From NCBI GenBank assembly GCA_963281255.1, contig OY725491.1:4576857-4640856 (forward strand): DNA of 64,000 nucleotides, written 5' to 3'. The notes under the pieces were generated by a model. It did not search any database, was not told the origin of the DNA, and saw only the letters and a list, made by a program, of their open reading frames with translations. The DNA is from Aphrocallistes beatrix. Lineage: Eukaryota; Porifera; Hexactinellida; Sceptrulophora; Aphrocallistidae. The translations under genes were made by a program, and so were the position numbers. Positions 45,170-55,740 of the stretch are shown here, one piece after another (position 1 is the first letter of the stretch; each line of letters begins with the position of its first letter).

Positions 45170-46560
45170 TCATCTCTTCCAAATTGTTTTCGCTTGTTTT
45201 AGCTATGACTCAATGCTCATTTTGACTTATTAAATCATTGATTTATTTCTCTTTTTACTGACTTCCTTACCACTTTCATCGAGACGTTTCCAGGTTTTTG
45301 ATCAATGCGTCTTGTTCTGTTTTAGTGAATTTTCCTCTTTTTCGTACTTCCCGAATCTTTTTGCATTCTAGCTTCTTTCTCTATTACTCTTGCTTTTTTT
45401 CCCTCGGATCTATCTCTAATCGAGGCATCAAGTTCATCTTTTGATCTGTTTACCTCTGTGGAGATCTTTATTTGTGTTTACTAGTTCTTGTTGTTCTTTT
45501 ATTAGCTTTTCCAATCCTTTTCCTATTGCTTGGAATGTCTTTAATGATATTTTCAATATTTGAATCTTCTCATCGAGTTGGTTATCTTATAGCTTTATAT
45601 TTTCCAGTGAATTCATATGAGAATTTAATAGGTCAATTTGTTCTTTCGCATCTAGCAACTCGTCTCCACCCATCAGTTCTTTGTGTCTGAGTAATTCTAG
45701 CTGATTCTTCAGAATTTTCCTTTTCAAGTTTCTGCTCTTCACTGCTTCATATGTATGAATACTGCTCGTCTTCGTCATTACTTGGATCAGCTGTTCATCC
45801 AATTTTACCATTCTTTCTTCGCTTTTTGCTCTTATCTTCTTTTACCTTGTCAATTGTTTATTTAGATAATCCATTTCTTCCATTATGATATTCCTTTATC
45901 TAGCCTTCAATTCTTGGTTCTTTTTTTAGCAGTTGTTCCTTCATTCCTTTCCTTTCCTTCTCAATCTGGAGATCACTTTCTCGCATTATTTGTTGGTTTA
46001 GGAATGGAACTTGGCATTGGGAGCTTTGAAGGCTTTGATTTTATCGGAGATTTCACATCAGCAGGTTTCAGTGTCACCATCCCTTTCTTCTTCACATCGA
46101 ATGGCTGAACTGCCTCCATTTCACCGCTAGCAGGAAACAGTACTCCCAAGTGACTCCCTTGACTGAGAGTGACGTTGGCTTGGAGTAATTCCTTCTCATC
46201 GCTCCGAGCTAATGTGATAGGTTCTTGAATGTTTGTCGATGTACGTAACTTCCCTCTCTAAAGTTTGAATTTCTTTTTTCAAGATGATTGTTACTTTCGC
46301 TGTTTCTCCTCAAGTGTTATAGGACTGTTCACCTTTGCTAGAAGTGAGATATTCGGTTTATTTGGTGGTATATTGTGGCCGAAATGTGTCCATCGTTCTA
46401 ATGTGTCAGAAATTCGCCTGTTTTTCTGTTGACTCGCCCTTCCATTCCTAAATCCTGTCAACGAAGAGGGTTGACTGGGAAATGTCGACTGCAAGGGCCT
46501 CATCAACTGGATCCATTCTTGTGGCTCCTCAGGAAGTGATCTACCTCTGTCCACTCCGTA
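45170..46560 (-). pseudogene. degraded coiled-coil protein gene, family unknown
   Basis: Minus-strand coding-like sequence is spread over several frames with many stops. From 5' to 3': RSLPEEPQEWIQLMRPLQ..SLTGFRNGRA..ISDTLERWTHFGHN (46554-46291), KKKGMVTLKPADVKSPIKSK (near 46100), NKQLTRxKKIRAKSEERMVK and KLDEQLIQVMTKTSSIHTYE (45811-45587), then QELVNTNKDLHRGKQ near 45480. The order and lysine/glutamate-rich heptads look like one long cytoskeletal or centrosomal-type coiled-coil protein that has decayed. I cannot name it. Confidence 0.4.
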
Positions 46561-46573
46561 TCCACTGTGCCAT

Positions 46574-46905
46574 GCTGTTGCGTAGATCCGTGAGATTCTT
46601 CTACTACATAACGATGGCTGGTTTTGTAGTGTAGAATTGTGATATTTTGTTTCGCTTTCTCAAGTGGCCTTGTGGTTCAATCGGTTTCATCGCATCTTTG
46701 ATACTTGATAACCATCGCCGCGTACCACTAAATTGTGTCGTCGTGTGCCACAATTGGATGGCGATGGTTATCAAGTTACGATGATACCGATTGAACCACA
46801 ATGCCATTTGAGTAAGCGAAACAGAATAGCACAATTCTACGGATAACCTCACACAAAACCAGCATGATTATGCAGCACAAGAATCTCACGAATCTATGCA
46901 ACAGT
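46574..46905. mobile_element. foldback element, 330-bp palindrome
   Basis: Arms of about 160 bp (CTGTTGCGTAGATCCGTGAG, GTGGTTCAATCGGT, TTGATAACCATCGCC and their inverses) around a loop near 46734-46746. Arm identity is roughly 80-85 percent by eye. Non-coding. Confidence 0.85.
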
Positions 46906-46973
46906 CCGTTCAAAATATATGACAATTTAGATAGACTTTAAGTTGTATTGACAATCAAATTTAAAAGAATTGT

Positions 46974-47135
46974 AGCATCCACCTCACTCAGCATTGCATG
47001 GTACGGAGAGATCGCCGTGGAAGAGAGAGTATGCATTCAGAGAGAGGAGCATCTCTGTCTTTACGTGCTTATAGTCAAGCTAAATACACTTAATAGAGCT
47101 AATGAGAAAAATACATTAAAAACAATACAATAGAG
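46974..47135 (+). repeat. dispersed repeat, copy B2
   Basis: Second copy of the 43690-43870 repeat (TGTAGCATCCACCTCACTCAG, GAGAGATCGCCGTGG). Same orientation. Confidence 0.6.
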
Positions 47136-48483
47136 CATAGCCTACTCAATATAAAGCCTGGTATCAAATGTACTATGGATGAAGTAGAGGATGGTAATTT
47201 AAATTCTTAAAAATCAGCTTAGCATATTATAAACTTTATAATGTTCTCAAGACTTCCATTTCCTGATATTATCTACTCATAAATCTAACAATGTAATTGA
47301 ATTCAACTTTATTAATTTTCAAAATCATTCAGAACAACAATATTTTGTTTCAATTGTCGCAAACTATATAGGTTAAAAATATACCAGTAAGATAGACATT
47401 CGTGATAGCTCGCTCTCATCTCTTTCTATCCTCGTATTCTACTCTCGATCTCTTAGTCTTCGGCAATATTTCGTTTCCAACTCTTTTGTGGGTATGACGA
47501 CCTCAAACAAATTTCTATTTTGTTCTATTTTGTTCTACTCTTCGAGATCTATCAAAACCATTGAGTTTTCGCTTCTATGTTGAATTTGCAAAAAGTTATC
47601 ACATTTATAAGTGCAGAAAAAAAAGTCTCCGATAATAGGATTTAATTGGCATGTGGTACGAGTTGACGGTAATTCGTTTCCAAGTTATGTTTGAAGGTTT
47701 TATTCATCGTCACAGGAGGCAGACTTTACTAAACTCTGAACAGCATTTTTTCAGAGTGTGAACTCATAACAAGATCGAAGAGGATTAACCCCCCGGCCCC
47801 AGCCCCATCTCAATGGCCCGCTGCCTTCTTGAATGAGCTGGCCCGTCCCGTTCCAAGGGTTTTTTTATAATATTCTCAGAATCATCAATTTGTTAAAATA
47901 TAAAATGTCGTCTGACTACTGGAACAGGTTCACACTTTACACGATCTGGGGAATAGTTATTCTACATCCGGAAAGAGAACAGTGGATATCGTGAAAATAG
48001 ATAGTAAAGCAGCTAATAAAAAATCAAAAGATATACGGTAGAACTCGGTTAGTACGTACTTTGGCTTAGTACGTACTCATTTCCTTGAATAAAAATTCAT
48101 TGATTATATAGACAGACAAGCGCGCTTCGCTTGCTTGCGCTGCGGGACTGACAGACACTTCGTGTCCGCCGGAGGCGTCCTTCGGGCGCCTGGGCTCACA
48201 TTGATTAATAATAAGGGGGATAACATCTCTAAATACGTCTGTCTTACTGTTAATTAAAATCGATATCACTCGAAAAATCATCAAATCTGTCAATTTTTAT
48301 GCGTAATGATGACGTTATAACAGAGTGATGAGTCATCGGTTGATTGAAAGTTCGTGGAGCTTATACTTACCATGCAAAAATTCATACAAAATAATTGTGG
48401 TTTACTAATAGTTCCCATCCACTACTTCATCCCTAGTCCAAAATTTTGAGGTTGATATCAAGCCTTATATTGAGTAGGCTATG
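47136..48483. mobile_element. TIR element with CATAGCCTACTCAATATAA ends
   Basis: The left end CATAGCCTACTCAATATAAA and the inverted right end share GGATGAAGTAG and GATGG further in. The same motif family (CATAGCCTACT, AAGGCCT, GGGATGCGGTAGAAGATGG) forms the ends of the palindrome at 60985-62018. A truncated Helitron-like copy lies inside (48116-48336). No coding frame. Confidence 0.6.
48116..48336 (-). mobile_element. Helitron-like element, copy 4 (truncated)
   Basis: Minus-strand GC-rich tail ACAAGCGCGCTTCGCTTGC then GACACTTCGTGTCCGCC, GGGGGATAACATCTC and the ATGATGACGTTAT block. The 5' third is missing. Confidence 0.65.
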
Positions 48484-49359
48484 AATAGTGATACTAAAAA
48501 CAGAACCGCATTTAATATTTCCTCATGGACAGTGGTGTAGCCAAGATTTAACTTGTGGTGATGCACTATCGCATTGAGATGGTTCATATATTGAAGCCTA
48601 CCCGTGATTGGAAGAAAATGAGTCTTGTGATGATTTCTTCAACTGCTTTCCTGCATTATGTGAAAATTTTAGGTAATCCAATCAAGTAAATATATTATAG
48701 CATTTCTCTGTTGATAGCACGCATTGTAATAATGGGCCGTTCAAATAAATTTCCCGCCCGATGTTTTCAACCAGTCATTTCACTCATAAACTGATGGGGA
48801 TTAGTGGTGGAATTTCAGACTTGTATATGATTAAAGAAAATAAAATCTCGACAAATTATTGGTAAATTCATTACAAATTCCAGTTGGTTGATAACAGTTC
48901 GATTTTATTATTTTGGCTCAATTCTAAGTGTACCAAGTTATGAATGTCTTTAATGTGCGCTCTAATCGATTAAAAATATAGTTCAATCTTAAGGATACAA
49001 TTTATAATTACTTATTCTTTATTTAGGATTCCTCGATATCATGATGAAAATAGCGAAACTCAAAGCAAGTGTACTAAATTATATCCTAATCACCAGGGAT
49101 TCTCTCCTGGAGTTTTAGTAAGGGCGTGTCAACAAAAAAGATGCTATGGTTTTGAGACTGATATACATTCATCCGCATACGGATATCGCATGCGGAAACA
49201 AATAATGCCTAAATTAAATTCTTTCTACTTCTGTGGTTTTCTACAAAGTGTCATGACCTCGATCTGTTTCGCACCAAGGAATAGCTATACATTTAGAAAT
49301 AAGGCTAATAAATATGGAGATTTTATATTTTATTACCAAATCAATAAATAACACAGAAC
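48484..49359. other. no gene seen
   Basis: AT-rich. A single CAGTGGTGTAGCCAAGATTT end at 48532 resembles the MITE at 37721. Nothing else supported. Confidence 0.4.
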
Positions 49360-50430
49360 TTGATAATTTTTAAAGATCCAATTATAATTTTATTGATCCA
49401 CATGCCCCGTATTTTTACAAAGAATGCACGAGAAACTTTGATGAAAACGTGTGATGGCTTTCACAAAGTTACTGGTGAAGTGGTTGGTATTGTGATGACT
49501 TGGAAAAGTACTCTGACAGTCTTGGGCCCGGAAAAATTCCGCGATTTGATATCTGCACAAAAGGATACAATATGGGACAGTTTTTCTCACAATACAATAA
49601 TCAGCAAATTGATCTACCATGGTATGAAGAACAGATGCTAGATTTACTGAAAAGAAACCTAGTAGGATATACGACGCAGATATTGAGAATTGTGTCTTGG
49701 CTGGTCCATCAATCTGTAGGTAAGTACTTCTTTCTTATTTTTTGATTGTGTTATTGTAGAATAATGAATCTTTGAGCATTTCTTTATTAGGGCGCTTCAG
49801 AAACATTTGGGGAAATGAAAACCTAAAGCCAGCTTGGCGGCCGACAGATATGCCCTTCGTGTGCGTTTCTAAATCAAAAGAAAACTTATCGACATTGTAA
49901 ATTCTTATATCCAATATAATGGTTTAGAAGAAATTCATGGCTAATTCATGGCTACAAGAGTAACTCAAAGAATAACATGACTACAAGCACTCCTAAAAAC
50001 GAAAATCATCAGTTTCAACTCCTTCAAATTCATCCCCGCCTATTAAATGATTTGAGCTGAGTTTTTCAGAACTAGATAATATCACCTCTTACGTAATACT
50101 TTGATGGCTTGCTTGATACTCCTATCTACTAAAAATCAGGCTTCATCTTAGCTAATTTCACGACAAGTTCCTCTGAGTCAACCTCCCTTCATTCGAAAAC
50201 TCCCATCTTGTATGAAGAGAGCATGCATCGAAGAACTTTTGGCTATGGACAGTTTACTGATACAGCTATCAATGCATTTTTGTAAGATTAAGAACCCATT
50301 TATTCACTGTTATTTAAATATCAATAACTTATCACTTTTACTATTTTATAAAATATTGTTTGTTTTCCTAGATCCTCTTGAAAAGATGCTTTCCATCCCT
50401 GAATGGACACCAGGATACCATTCTTTCGCA
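49360..50430 (+). pseudogene. spliced gene fragment, family unknown
   Basis: Several exon-like pieces with splice signals. The first (about 49420-49721) reads KNARETLMKTCDGFHKVTGE and then, after a frame change near 49600, YEEQMLDLLKRNLVGYTTQI and RIVSWLVHQSVG. It ends at a strong donor TCTGTAG/GTAAGT. A second (about 50190-50281) has ACIEELLAMDSLLIQLSMHF and ends at TTTTT/GTAAGA. A third (about 50371-50431) lies between TTTCCTAG and CGCAG/GTATAA and reads DPLEKMLSIPEWTPGYHSFA. The frame change in the first piece and the absence of further exons suggest a relic or a partial gene. I do not recognise the product. Confidence 0.35.
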
Positions 50431-50824
50431 GGTATAAATTTTCATGTTCAACTACTATTAGAATTTATTATTTGTACTATTTTTGAGCTTATGCATATCT
50501 ATTAGCGAGGGTGCACTATATATTATTAATAGAGTAATTATTGCAAAAGTATTAATTATTAATACAGTGTTTCCCACCTTGTTTAAAGTAATAGTCTAAC
50601 TAATAATTAGGACTCCTTGTGAGGATTATGCTCAAATATAATATACTTTCTCAAAATAAAATTATTGATAAATCTGATTTTTGTCGTGCTATTATTAACA
50701 CTTACACCCCCCTAATTATGAATTTCAGTGCCTACATCTTGCGGGATCCTTGAACTACAAGATATCCACTTTCTTGGATATTTGCAAAGCTAAATTCAGT
50801 AGTATATGTATATGAATAGATTGC

Positions 50825-50892
50825 AAAGGGCGCCTCCGGCAGACGCATAGTGTCCTCCAGCCCCGCAGCGCAAGAAAGCGAAGCGCGCTTGT
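50825..50892 (+). mobile_element. Helitron-like 3' tail, truncated copy
   Basis: GGGCGCCTCCGGCAGACGCAT then CGCAGCGCAAGAAAGCGAAGC and GCGCTTGT. Only the last 70 bp of the family is present. It lies directly against the duplicated segment that follows. Confidence 0.6.
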
Positions 50893-50893
50893 A

Positions 50894-51180
50894 TATAATT
50901 ATAATCTTATGAATCTCTCAATAGATATCATATGAAACAGATGAAATTGAACTTATTGACAGATTCACACTAAAAATGTCGAAAACAAATTGCAATAGGA
51001 TTTCCAGATACACTCGCAGAAGAACACAGAAAAATTGAAGACTTTATTCTAAATCTAGATTTCGTCAGAAGAATACGAACCAAAAGTGTTTTTCAAGTTT
51101 CTAGACATGCTTTAATAAATACAATTTTTGCTTTGTTAGCAGAAAGAGTTCCTACTTGACGACACCCATTTCCTCCTTTA
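50894..51180 (+). repeat. second copy of the 44.5-kb segment
   Basis: ATAATCTTATGAATCTCTC, GATTCACACTAAAA and GATACACTCGCAGAA follow in the same order as at 44495-44770, with small indels that break the frame. The junction with the Helitron-like tail is exact at 50892/50893. Capture or transduction by the element, or insertion next to it, would explain this. Confidence 0.7.
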
Positions 51181-52646
51181 AAAAAAAAATTTTTTTTGGA
51201 AACAAAGAGTCATAGCATTCATAAACTTGTATTTCCAGTGGCTTCCACAATTCTCTTAATAAATTTGAATTTGAATCCTGCGAAGTGCTGTTAGGTGTTT
51301 ATTAATGAGATATAAAGACCAGCGTGACTAGATAGTAACCACCATAGAGAAATTCCACGCAAATTCACCCAACCGTTTCACCAACATCATAGTTGTGAAA
51401 TGGTAGCATCTTAGTAGCCAATTGAATTTCTACAAATTTCAAATCAATCTATCAACTGGAGTCAGCGAGAGATCGGGATGGGCATCCTGGGAATAGTGAT
51501 AGCAGAAGTTGACAAAGAGATGGAAACGCCTCACAGCAACGTCCTAACACTGTCACAACTTACTGTCCGATCCGAGCAAGGAGGTGCGTGTGAATGTGAT
51601 CAAGTGCCTCACCAACCTGATCCCGATCCTGGGGGAGGTGCACGCCGCCGCTCTCAAGACGACGGTTCCCTTCCTCATCCAGTCCGTGCAGCTGCTGGTG
51701 CAGAGGAGGCGGAGGCACAGGACGCGATGGAGGTGTTTGAAGAGCTCAGCCCCCTCAGTCCGCACGTGCCCGCCTTCCTCACCTTCACACCACATGTGTT
51801 ACTGCTAGTTATGTCGCCAGTCTAATATGCAGGCAGGAGATGGCACTAACCGGACAAGTGACTATGAGCTTTGTATTGCTTTTATCTGTGTTCCCACATT
51901 CCTTACTCTCAGTGCACAAGTATACGAGTAAAGGTCGCTGGTACAGAGGATCCCACCGCATTAAGTACTATGTACCACTGTATGTAGCTGGCAATACTAA
52001 GCTAGAGGACAACACCCGCACCAGCACTCAGTCTCATCTGGCTGATTTCCTGTAAGTTCTCCTCAGATACAGCACTATTCCCGACATCCTCTCCGTCCTG
52101 TTCCCACTCCTGGCCACTCCTCTCAACAAGAAGGAGGAGGAGGAGGAGATCACTGGAGAAGAGACCCAACACCCCAGTACGGTAGCAGGACAGGTTCTGG
52201 GCAGTCTGTCCCTCTGCCTGCCCCAACAAGATATTCACCCCCTCCCTCACCATCCTGGAGCCGCTCCTGGCGTCAGAGGACGCGTGGCAGGGAAAAGCGG
52301 GCCTCGCAGCCCTGGGGGTGATGAGCGAGGACTGTGCTGACCACATGCGGACGAACTACCCGGCCCCTGCACTCAGGTGCGTCTGTCAGGGACTGGGAGA
52401 CTATGAGCTGGTGGTGAGAAGTCGCCTTGTTCGCCCTGGGGAAGTTCTCCATTAACCTGCAGCCAGACGTGTCCAAGTACTCCGGAGAGGTCAACTGTTC
52501 GTTGATGATATAAAACGCTTGCTCCCTGTTGACACGGGTGCCCCACATAGGTCCTGCGCAGGCTTTCATCCAGGCGTACTGGGCGCGCCTAGAGGCGCGT
52601 ATTTGATCTCATGGATCATAATTAGGCGTATGATTTTTTTGGGGGA

Positions 52647-52955
52647 TAGGCGCGCGGCATACGCCTAAGTTAGGCGCGCGGCATACGCCTAAGTTAGGCG
52701 CGCGGCATACGCCTAAGTTAGGCGCGCGGCATACGCCTAAGTTAGGCGCGTGGCATACGCCTACTTAGGCGCGCCCCGGCATACGCCTAAGTTAGGCGCG
52801 CGGTATACGCCTAAGTTAGGCGCGTGGCATACGCCTACTTAGGTGCGCGGCATACGCCTAAGTTAGGAGCGCGGCATACGCCTAAGTTAGGAGCGCGGCA
52901 TACGCCTACTTAGGCGCGCGGCATACGCCTAAGTTAGGCGCGTTGTATACACCTA
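52647..52955. repeat. 13-unit array of TAGGCGCGCGGCATACGCCTA
   Basis: Thirteen units of about 24 bp. Each unit is itself an inverted-repeat-like pair, TAGGCGCG..CATACGCCTA, linked by AGT or CTT. The two half-motifs are the same sequences found at the ends of the surrounding hAT-like element. Units are highly similar, with a few substitutions (GAGCGCGG, GTGG). Confidence 0.95.
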
Positions 52956-53161
52956 ACTAGGGGTGCAGTAATATGATTAAAATTTACAATATTATATTTT
53001 TTCCTATATTGCACCATAGAAAGGACATATAATTAATTATACGCGTATACGTACAAGTATTTCAAGGTAAAGGTATGTGAATACCGAATACTAACTAAGT
53101 GAACATTTGTAAGTTGTAAAAAGTCACAATAACAATATATGAGTCTACAATTGGTATATCT

Positions 53162-53458
53162 TCACAATCTCCTAGGACTCATCCGCCAAAGATTGAAAAC
53201 TTCGTTAATAAACTCATCAAGTGAATTATTTGGTACCAAATGTCGCAAGTTGAAAGGCCATTGAATTTCGGAGATTTTAGGAAATTCTGGTCCCTGTTGA
53301 GAAATTCTAACAAGATCTGCTACATGGGAGAGGGTGAGAGCAGATCTTGAATCTGAACATATTCTGGTAGAATATGAAAAACAGCGTTCAACAGCACAAC
53401 TACCAAGAGGTAGGATCAACATTAAAGTTGACACACACGAATGTTTTCGTATCCTCAT
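53162..53458 (-). pseudogene. hAT transposase dimerisation domain relic
   Basis: 98 codons containing LMLILPLGSCAVERCFSYST, RICSDSRSALTLSHVADLVR and ISQQGPEFPK. This is the conserved hAT C-terminal block (LP.SS.AVER.FS......R..L....L..LVRIS..GP). The upstream catalytic part is degraded: rare coding traces continue to about 53780 with stops. Confidence 0.75.
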
Positions 53459-54531
53459 CTTTCTTTGCCTTCTGCGTAATCGCCTGTTCGGTCATCGTGT
53501 CAATGAGCGCTCTTTTTTCACCTCGCAATAGTTTCGCATATTCAATCGATTGAAGATGACACGCTTATTTGAAGTGTACTTCTGCCTTCCTTCCAGGATC
53601 TGCATTCTTTGCTACTCCTTTAGTGATGAAAAATTCGTCCTTATTGTTGAAGCGTATACTGCGAATTAGAGCTGGATTAAGTGTTTGCATTCTTTACAAT
53701 AGTATAACCCATCCACTTCTTCTACCCAGGGGTAACGTTCCTTCACAGGCGCAGTCTTTTTCATTTTAGTCAAATTACCCGAGAAAGTTGGAGAATTGAG
53801 GTCTTCATTCTCAGACATTAATATCAACTATTGCTAATTTTTTTGGCAGATAATAAAGTTAAATGGGTTTGACGATATGAATTAATAATCGAATTCCTGT
53901 TGACTTGATAAGCATGTATTTCTAGAAGAATTGGTTGATTTAAAAAATGACTAATATAACGTTCCATTAATAACATATATAAAAATGAGTCTAGGCGCGT
54001 AGAAAAATGTTGGCGCCCATTTAGGCGTATGACTTTTGAAAGCTGGATGAAACCCTGGTCCTGCCCATCCTGTTCCAGTACCTGGACCTGACCAAGGCCC
54101 GCGAGAACGACGAGAAGTCCTGGGTGATGCGGACCTTCTACTCGCTGGAGAACACAGTGGAGAACCTGGGCGGGGAGGACCTGGACCCTTCGCTGGCGGA
54201 GCTATTGGAGCAGCAGGTGAACACGTTCCTCCCCACACTCATGGACACCCTCATCACTCTCTTCAGCTCCGCCGAGGCGGACAGCCACCGGGAGCTCGTC
54301 ATCTGCTGTATTAGAGCTACTTTCTGTAACAAAATATATATGATCATCAAGGCTGGCGCAACATGGTGTTCTAGGTGTCCGGACAGTGGACACCCAGTGC
54401 CTCAAAGGCTAAAGCTAAATTAGAAATGCTATTACATTCTTGTACATATTTATGAATCTTTTCGCTTAGAGACCCAAAGAACCGACTAGTGCAAAGCGAC
54501 TCCTGTCTTCCCAATTCCTGAAAGAATTCTT

Positions 54532-54589
54532 GTATCAGTACATGCTGTAGTCCGTATATGTAAATACGGACTACAGCATGTACTGATAC
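54532..54589. repeat. perfect hairpin, 26-bp arms
   Basis: GTATCAGTACATGCTGTAGT..CCGTAT and its exact inverse around a 6-bp loop. Not obviously part of a known element; it lies between the importin relic and a Helitron-like copy. Confidence 0.9.
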
Positions 54590-54727
54590 GACACTCAAAC
54601 TTAGTTTTATTCTTGTAAAGTCGCTACTCGAACTCACTCTACTTCTCTGTATTTTTATTCGAGTCTATTTAAGTTATTAAATATTTTACAAAACATTACT
54701 TCCAATATATTTTGGGATTTAATCTAA

Positions 54728-55369
54728 ACAAGCGCGCTTCGCTTGCTTGCGCTACGCGGCTGGCGGATACTTTGTGTCCCCCGGAGGCGCCCTGTGGGCG
54801 CCTGGAGTCACATTGATTGATTATAAGGGAGATAACATCCCTAAATACGTCTGTCCTACTGGTACAATCGATATCGCACGAAAAATCACCAAATTTTGAT
54901 GCATAATGATGAAGTCATAACAGAATGATGAGCCATCATTTTTTTACGATAGTTGCATCATATATAGGGTATATTTATATACACATTCTATTAAAATTTC
55001 AGCCTTCTATCACCTAAAATGGCTGAGTTATGGTCAAAAAACTGAAATTTCTAATTATAAAAGGCGACAATGACCACATAATTCCATGATGAGTCGACAT
55101 TTTCGTCTGAGCTCAGAACTTACTGAAGCCAGGGTTCCCTCTAAGGATCCAAAAATTTCGCGCCGGCAGGGCATCGGCCAAAAATATCGGCCGAAATCCA
55201 GTCAAAATCGGCCGGCCTTAGAGGGAACACTGACTGAAGCTATAGCCAAAAGACTCGCACATGCCAAAAATCAGCTTTCCATGTCTGGCAGTTTCTTCAA
55301 TCAATTCGTTACAGATATATATATATATATATATATTTATACACATTGATCGAGTTTTAATAGTAAGGA
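54728..55369 (-). mobile_element. Helitron-like element, copy 5, with a hAT MITE inside
   Basis: A full-length minus-strand copy: GC-rich tail at 54728-54795, the ATAATGATGAAGTCAT block near 54903, a (TA)n stretch near 55314-55336, and the family 5' end TCCTTACTATTAAAACTCG at 55369. A 103-bp hAT MITE plus its 8-bp duplication is inserted at 55130. The 5' end directly abuts the broken NLR gene. Confidence 0.75.
55130..55232. mobile_element. 103-bp hAT MITE with exact 8-bp duplication
   Basis: Ends CAGGGTTCCCTCTAAGG and CCTTAGAGGGAACACTG are inverted repeats with one mismatch. ACTGAAGC occurs exactly on both sides (55122-55129 and 55233-55240). This is textbook hAT structure. The Helitron-like copies without it provide empty-site references. 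Confidence 0.95.
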
Positions 55370-55446
55370 TATGCCACAAAGTACAAAATAATAAAGCAAT
55401 ATTCAAGCCAGCGAATGCACACATACGGAATAAGGGAATCTCCATA

Positions 55447-55740
55447 TACTCTAGGGGTCAGAATAAACGGGCCCCCCGCTTGTTAATTTTTGAAAAAGTT
55501 TACGCCCCCCGCCTACTCCAACCCCCCCGTTTATTAAATTTTATACTAATTGAAACTTGAATTTTACCAAACCAAAGTTTCTGACTTGATGTTCTGAATC
55601 AATTAGAATTCACTATTATAATATTGTACTTTATTCTAATTAAGTAGGCGTAAATATATACTAGAATTTCTTTTTGTTGATTTTAATAATTAAATAGTAA
55701 TTAAATCCTAATAATTAAATTATATTAGCATGACCCCCCC
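55447..55740. mobile_element. C/G-tract-ended insertion in the NLR gene
   Basis: A segment bounded by GGGGTCAGAATAAACGGGCC on the left and GCATGACCCCCCCCCCCCCC on the right (a similar GGGGTCA end inverted), with further C-runs inside (GCCCCCCGCC, ACCCCCCCGT). It interrupts the NACHT coding sequence. Target duplication not resolved. Confidence 0.5.

Larger units (their letters stand above)
52570..54040 (-). mobile_element. hAT-like element inserted in the importin pseudogene
   Basis: The region between importin blocks 2 and 3 holds a hAT dimerisation-domain relic (53162-53458, minus). At both ends are copies of TAGGCGTATG and TAGGCGCG (52579-52625 on the left, 53990-54035 on the right). An array of the same motifs lies on the left (52647-52955). 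End motifs plus hAT coding relic support one decayed hAT element. No clean 8-bp duplication is visible. Confidence 0.6.
51555..54330 (+). pseudogene. IPO4: importin-4-like (karyopherin beta) pseudogene, partial
   Basis: Three collinear blocks match the HEAT-repeat middle part of importin-4, a nuclear import receptor. Block 1 (about 51562-51785) reads DPSKEVRVNVIKCLTNLIPI and, one frame over, EAEAQDAMEVFEELSPLSPH. Block 2 (about 52065-52490) reads TVAGQVLGSLSLCLPQQ, then after shifts ASEDAWQGKAGLAALGVMSE and VALFALGKFSINLQPDVSKY. Block 3 (about 54040-54330) reads LPILFQYLDLTKAREND, SWVMRTFYSLENTVENLGGE and ELLEQQVNTFLPTLMDTL. At least three frameshifts interrupt it and a hAT-like element lies between blocks 2 and 3. 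The start and both ends are absent. The codons are very GC-rich compared with the surroundings. Identity of the family is fairly sure; the exact paralogue (IPO4 rather than IPO5) is judged from remembered motifs (ALFALG.FS.NLQP, ALEN.VENLG). Confidence 0.75.

Noticed and set aside
43690-47135. tRNA-derived SINE at copies B1 and B2
   Set aside because: The size fits, but I could not find convincing A and B boxes; left as an unclassified repeat.
54371-54637. 88-codon minus-strand frame (FFGSLSEKIHKYVQE region) as a gene
   Set aside because: Some protein-like character but no recognised family, and part of it is the hairpin at 54532-54589; not enough to call.
55314-55336. (TA)n microsatellite as a separate feature of interest
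   Set aside because: It is a normal variable part of the Helitron-like family and occurs at the same place in other copies.
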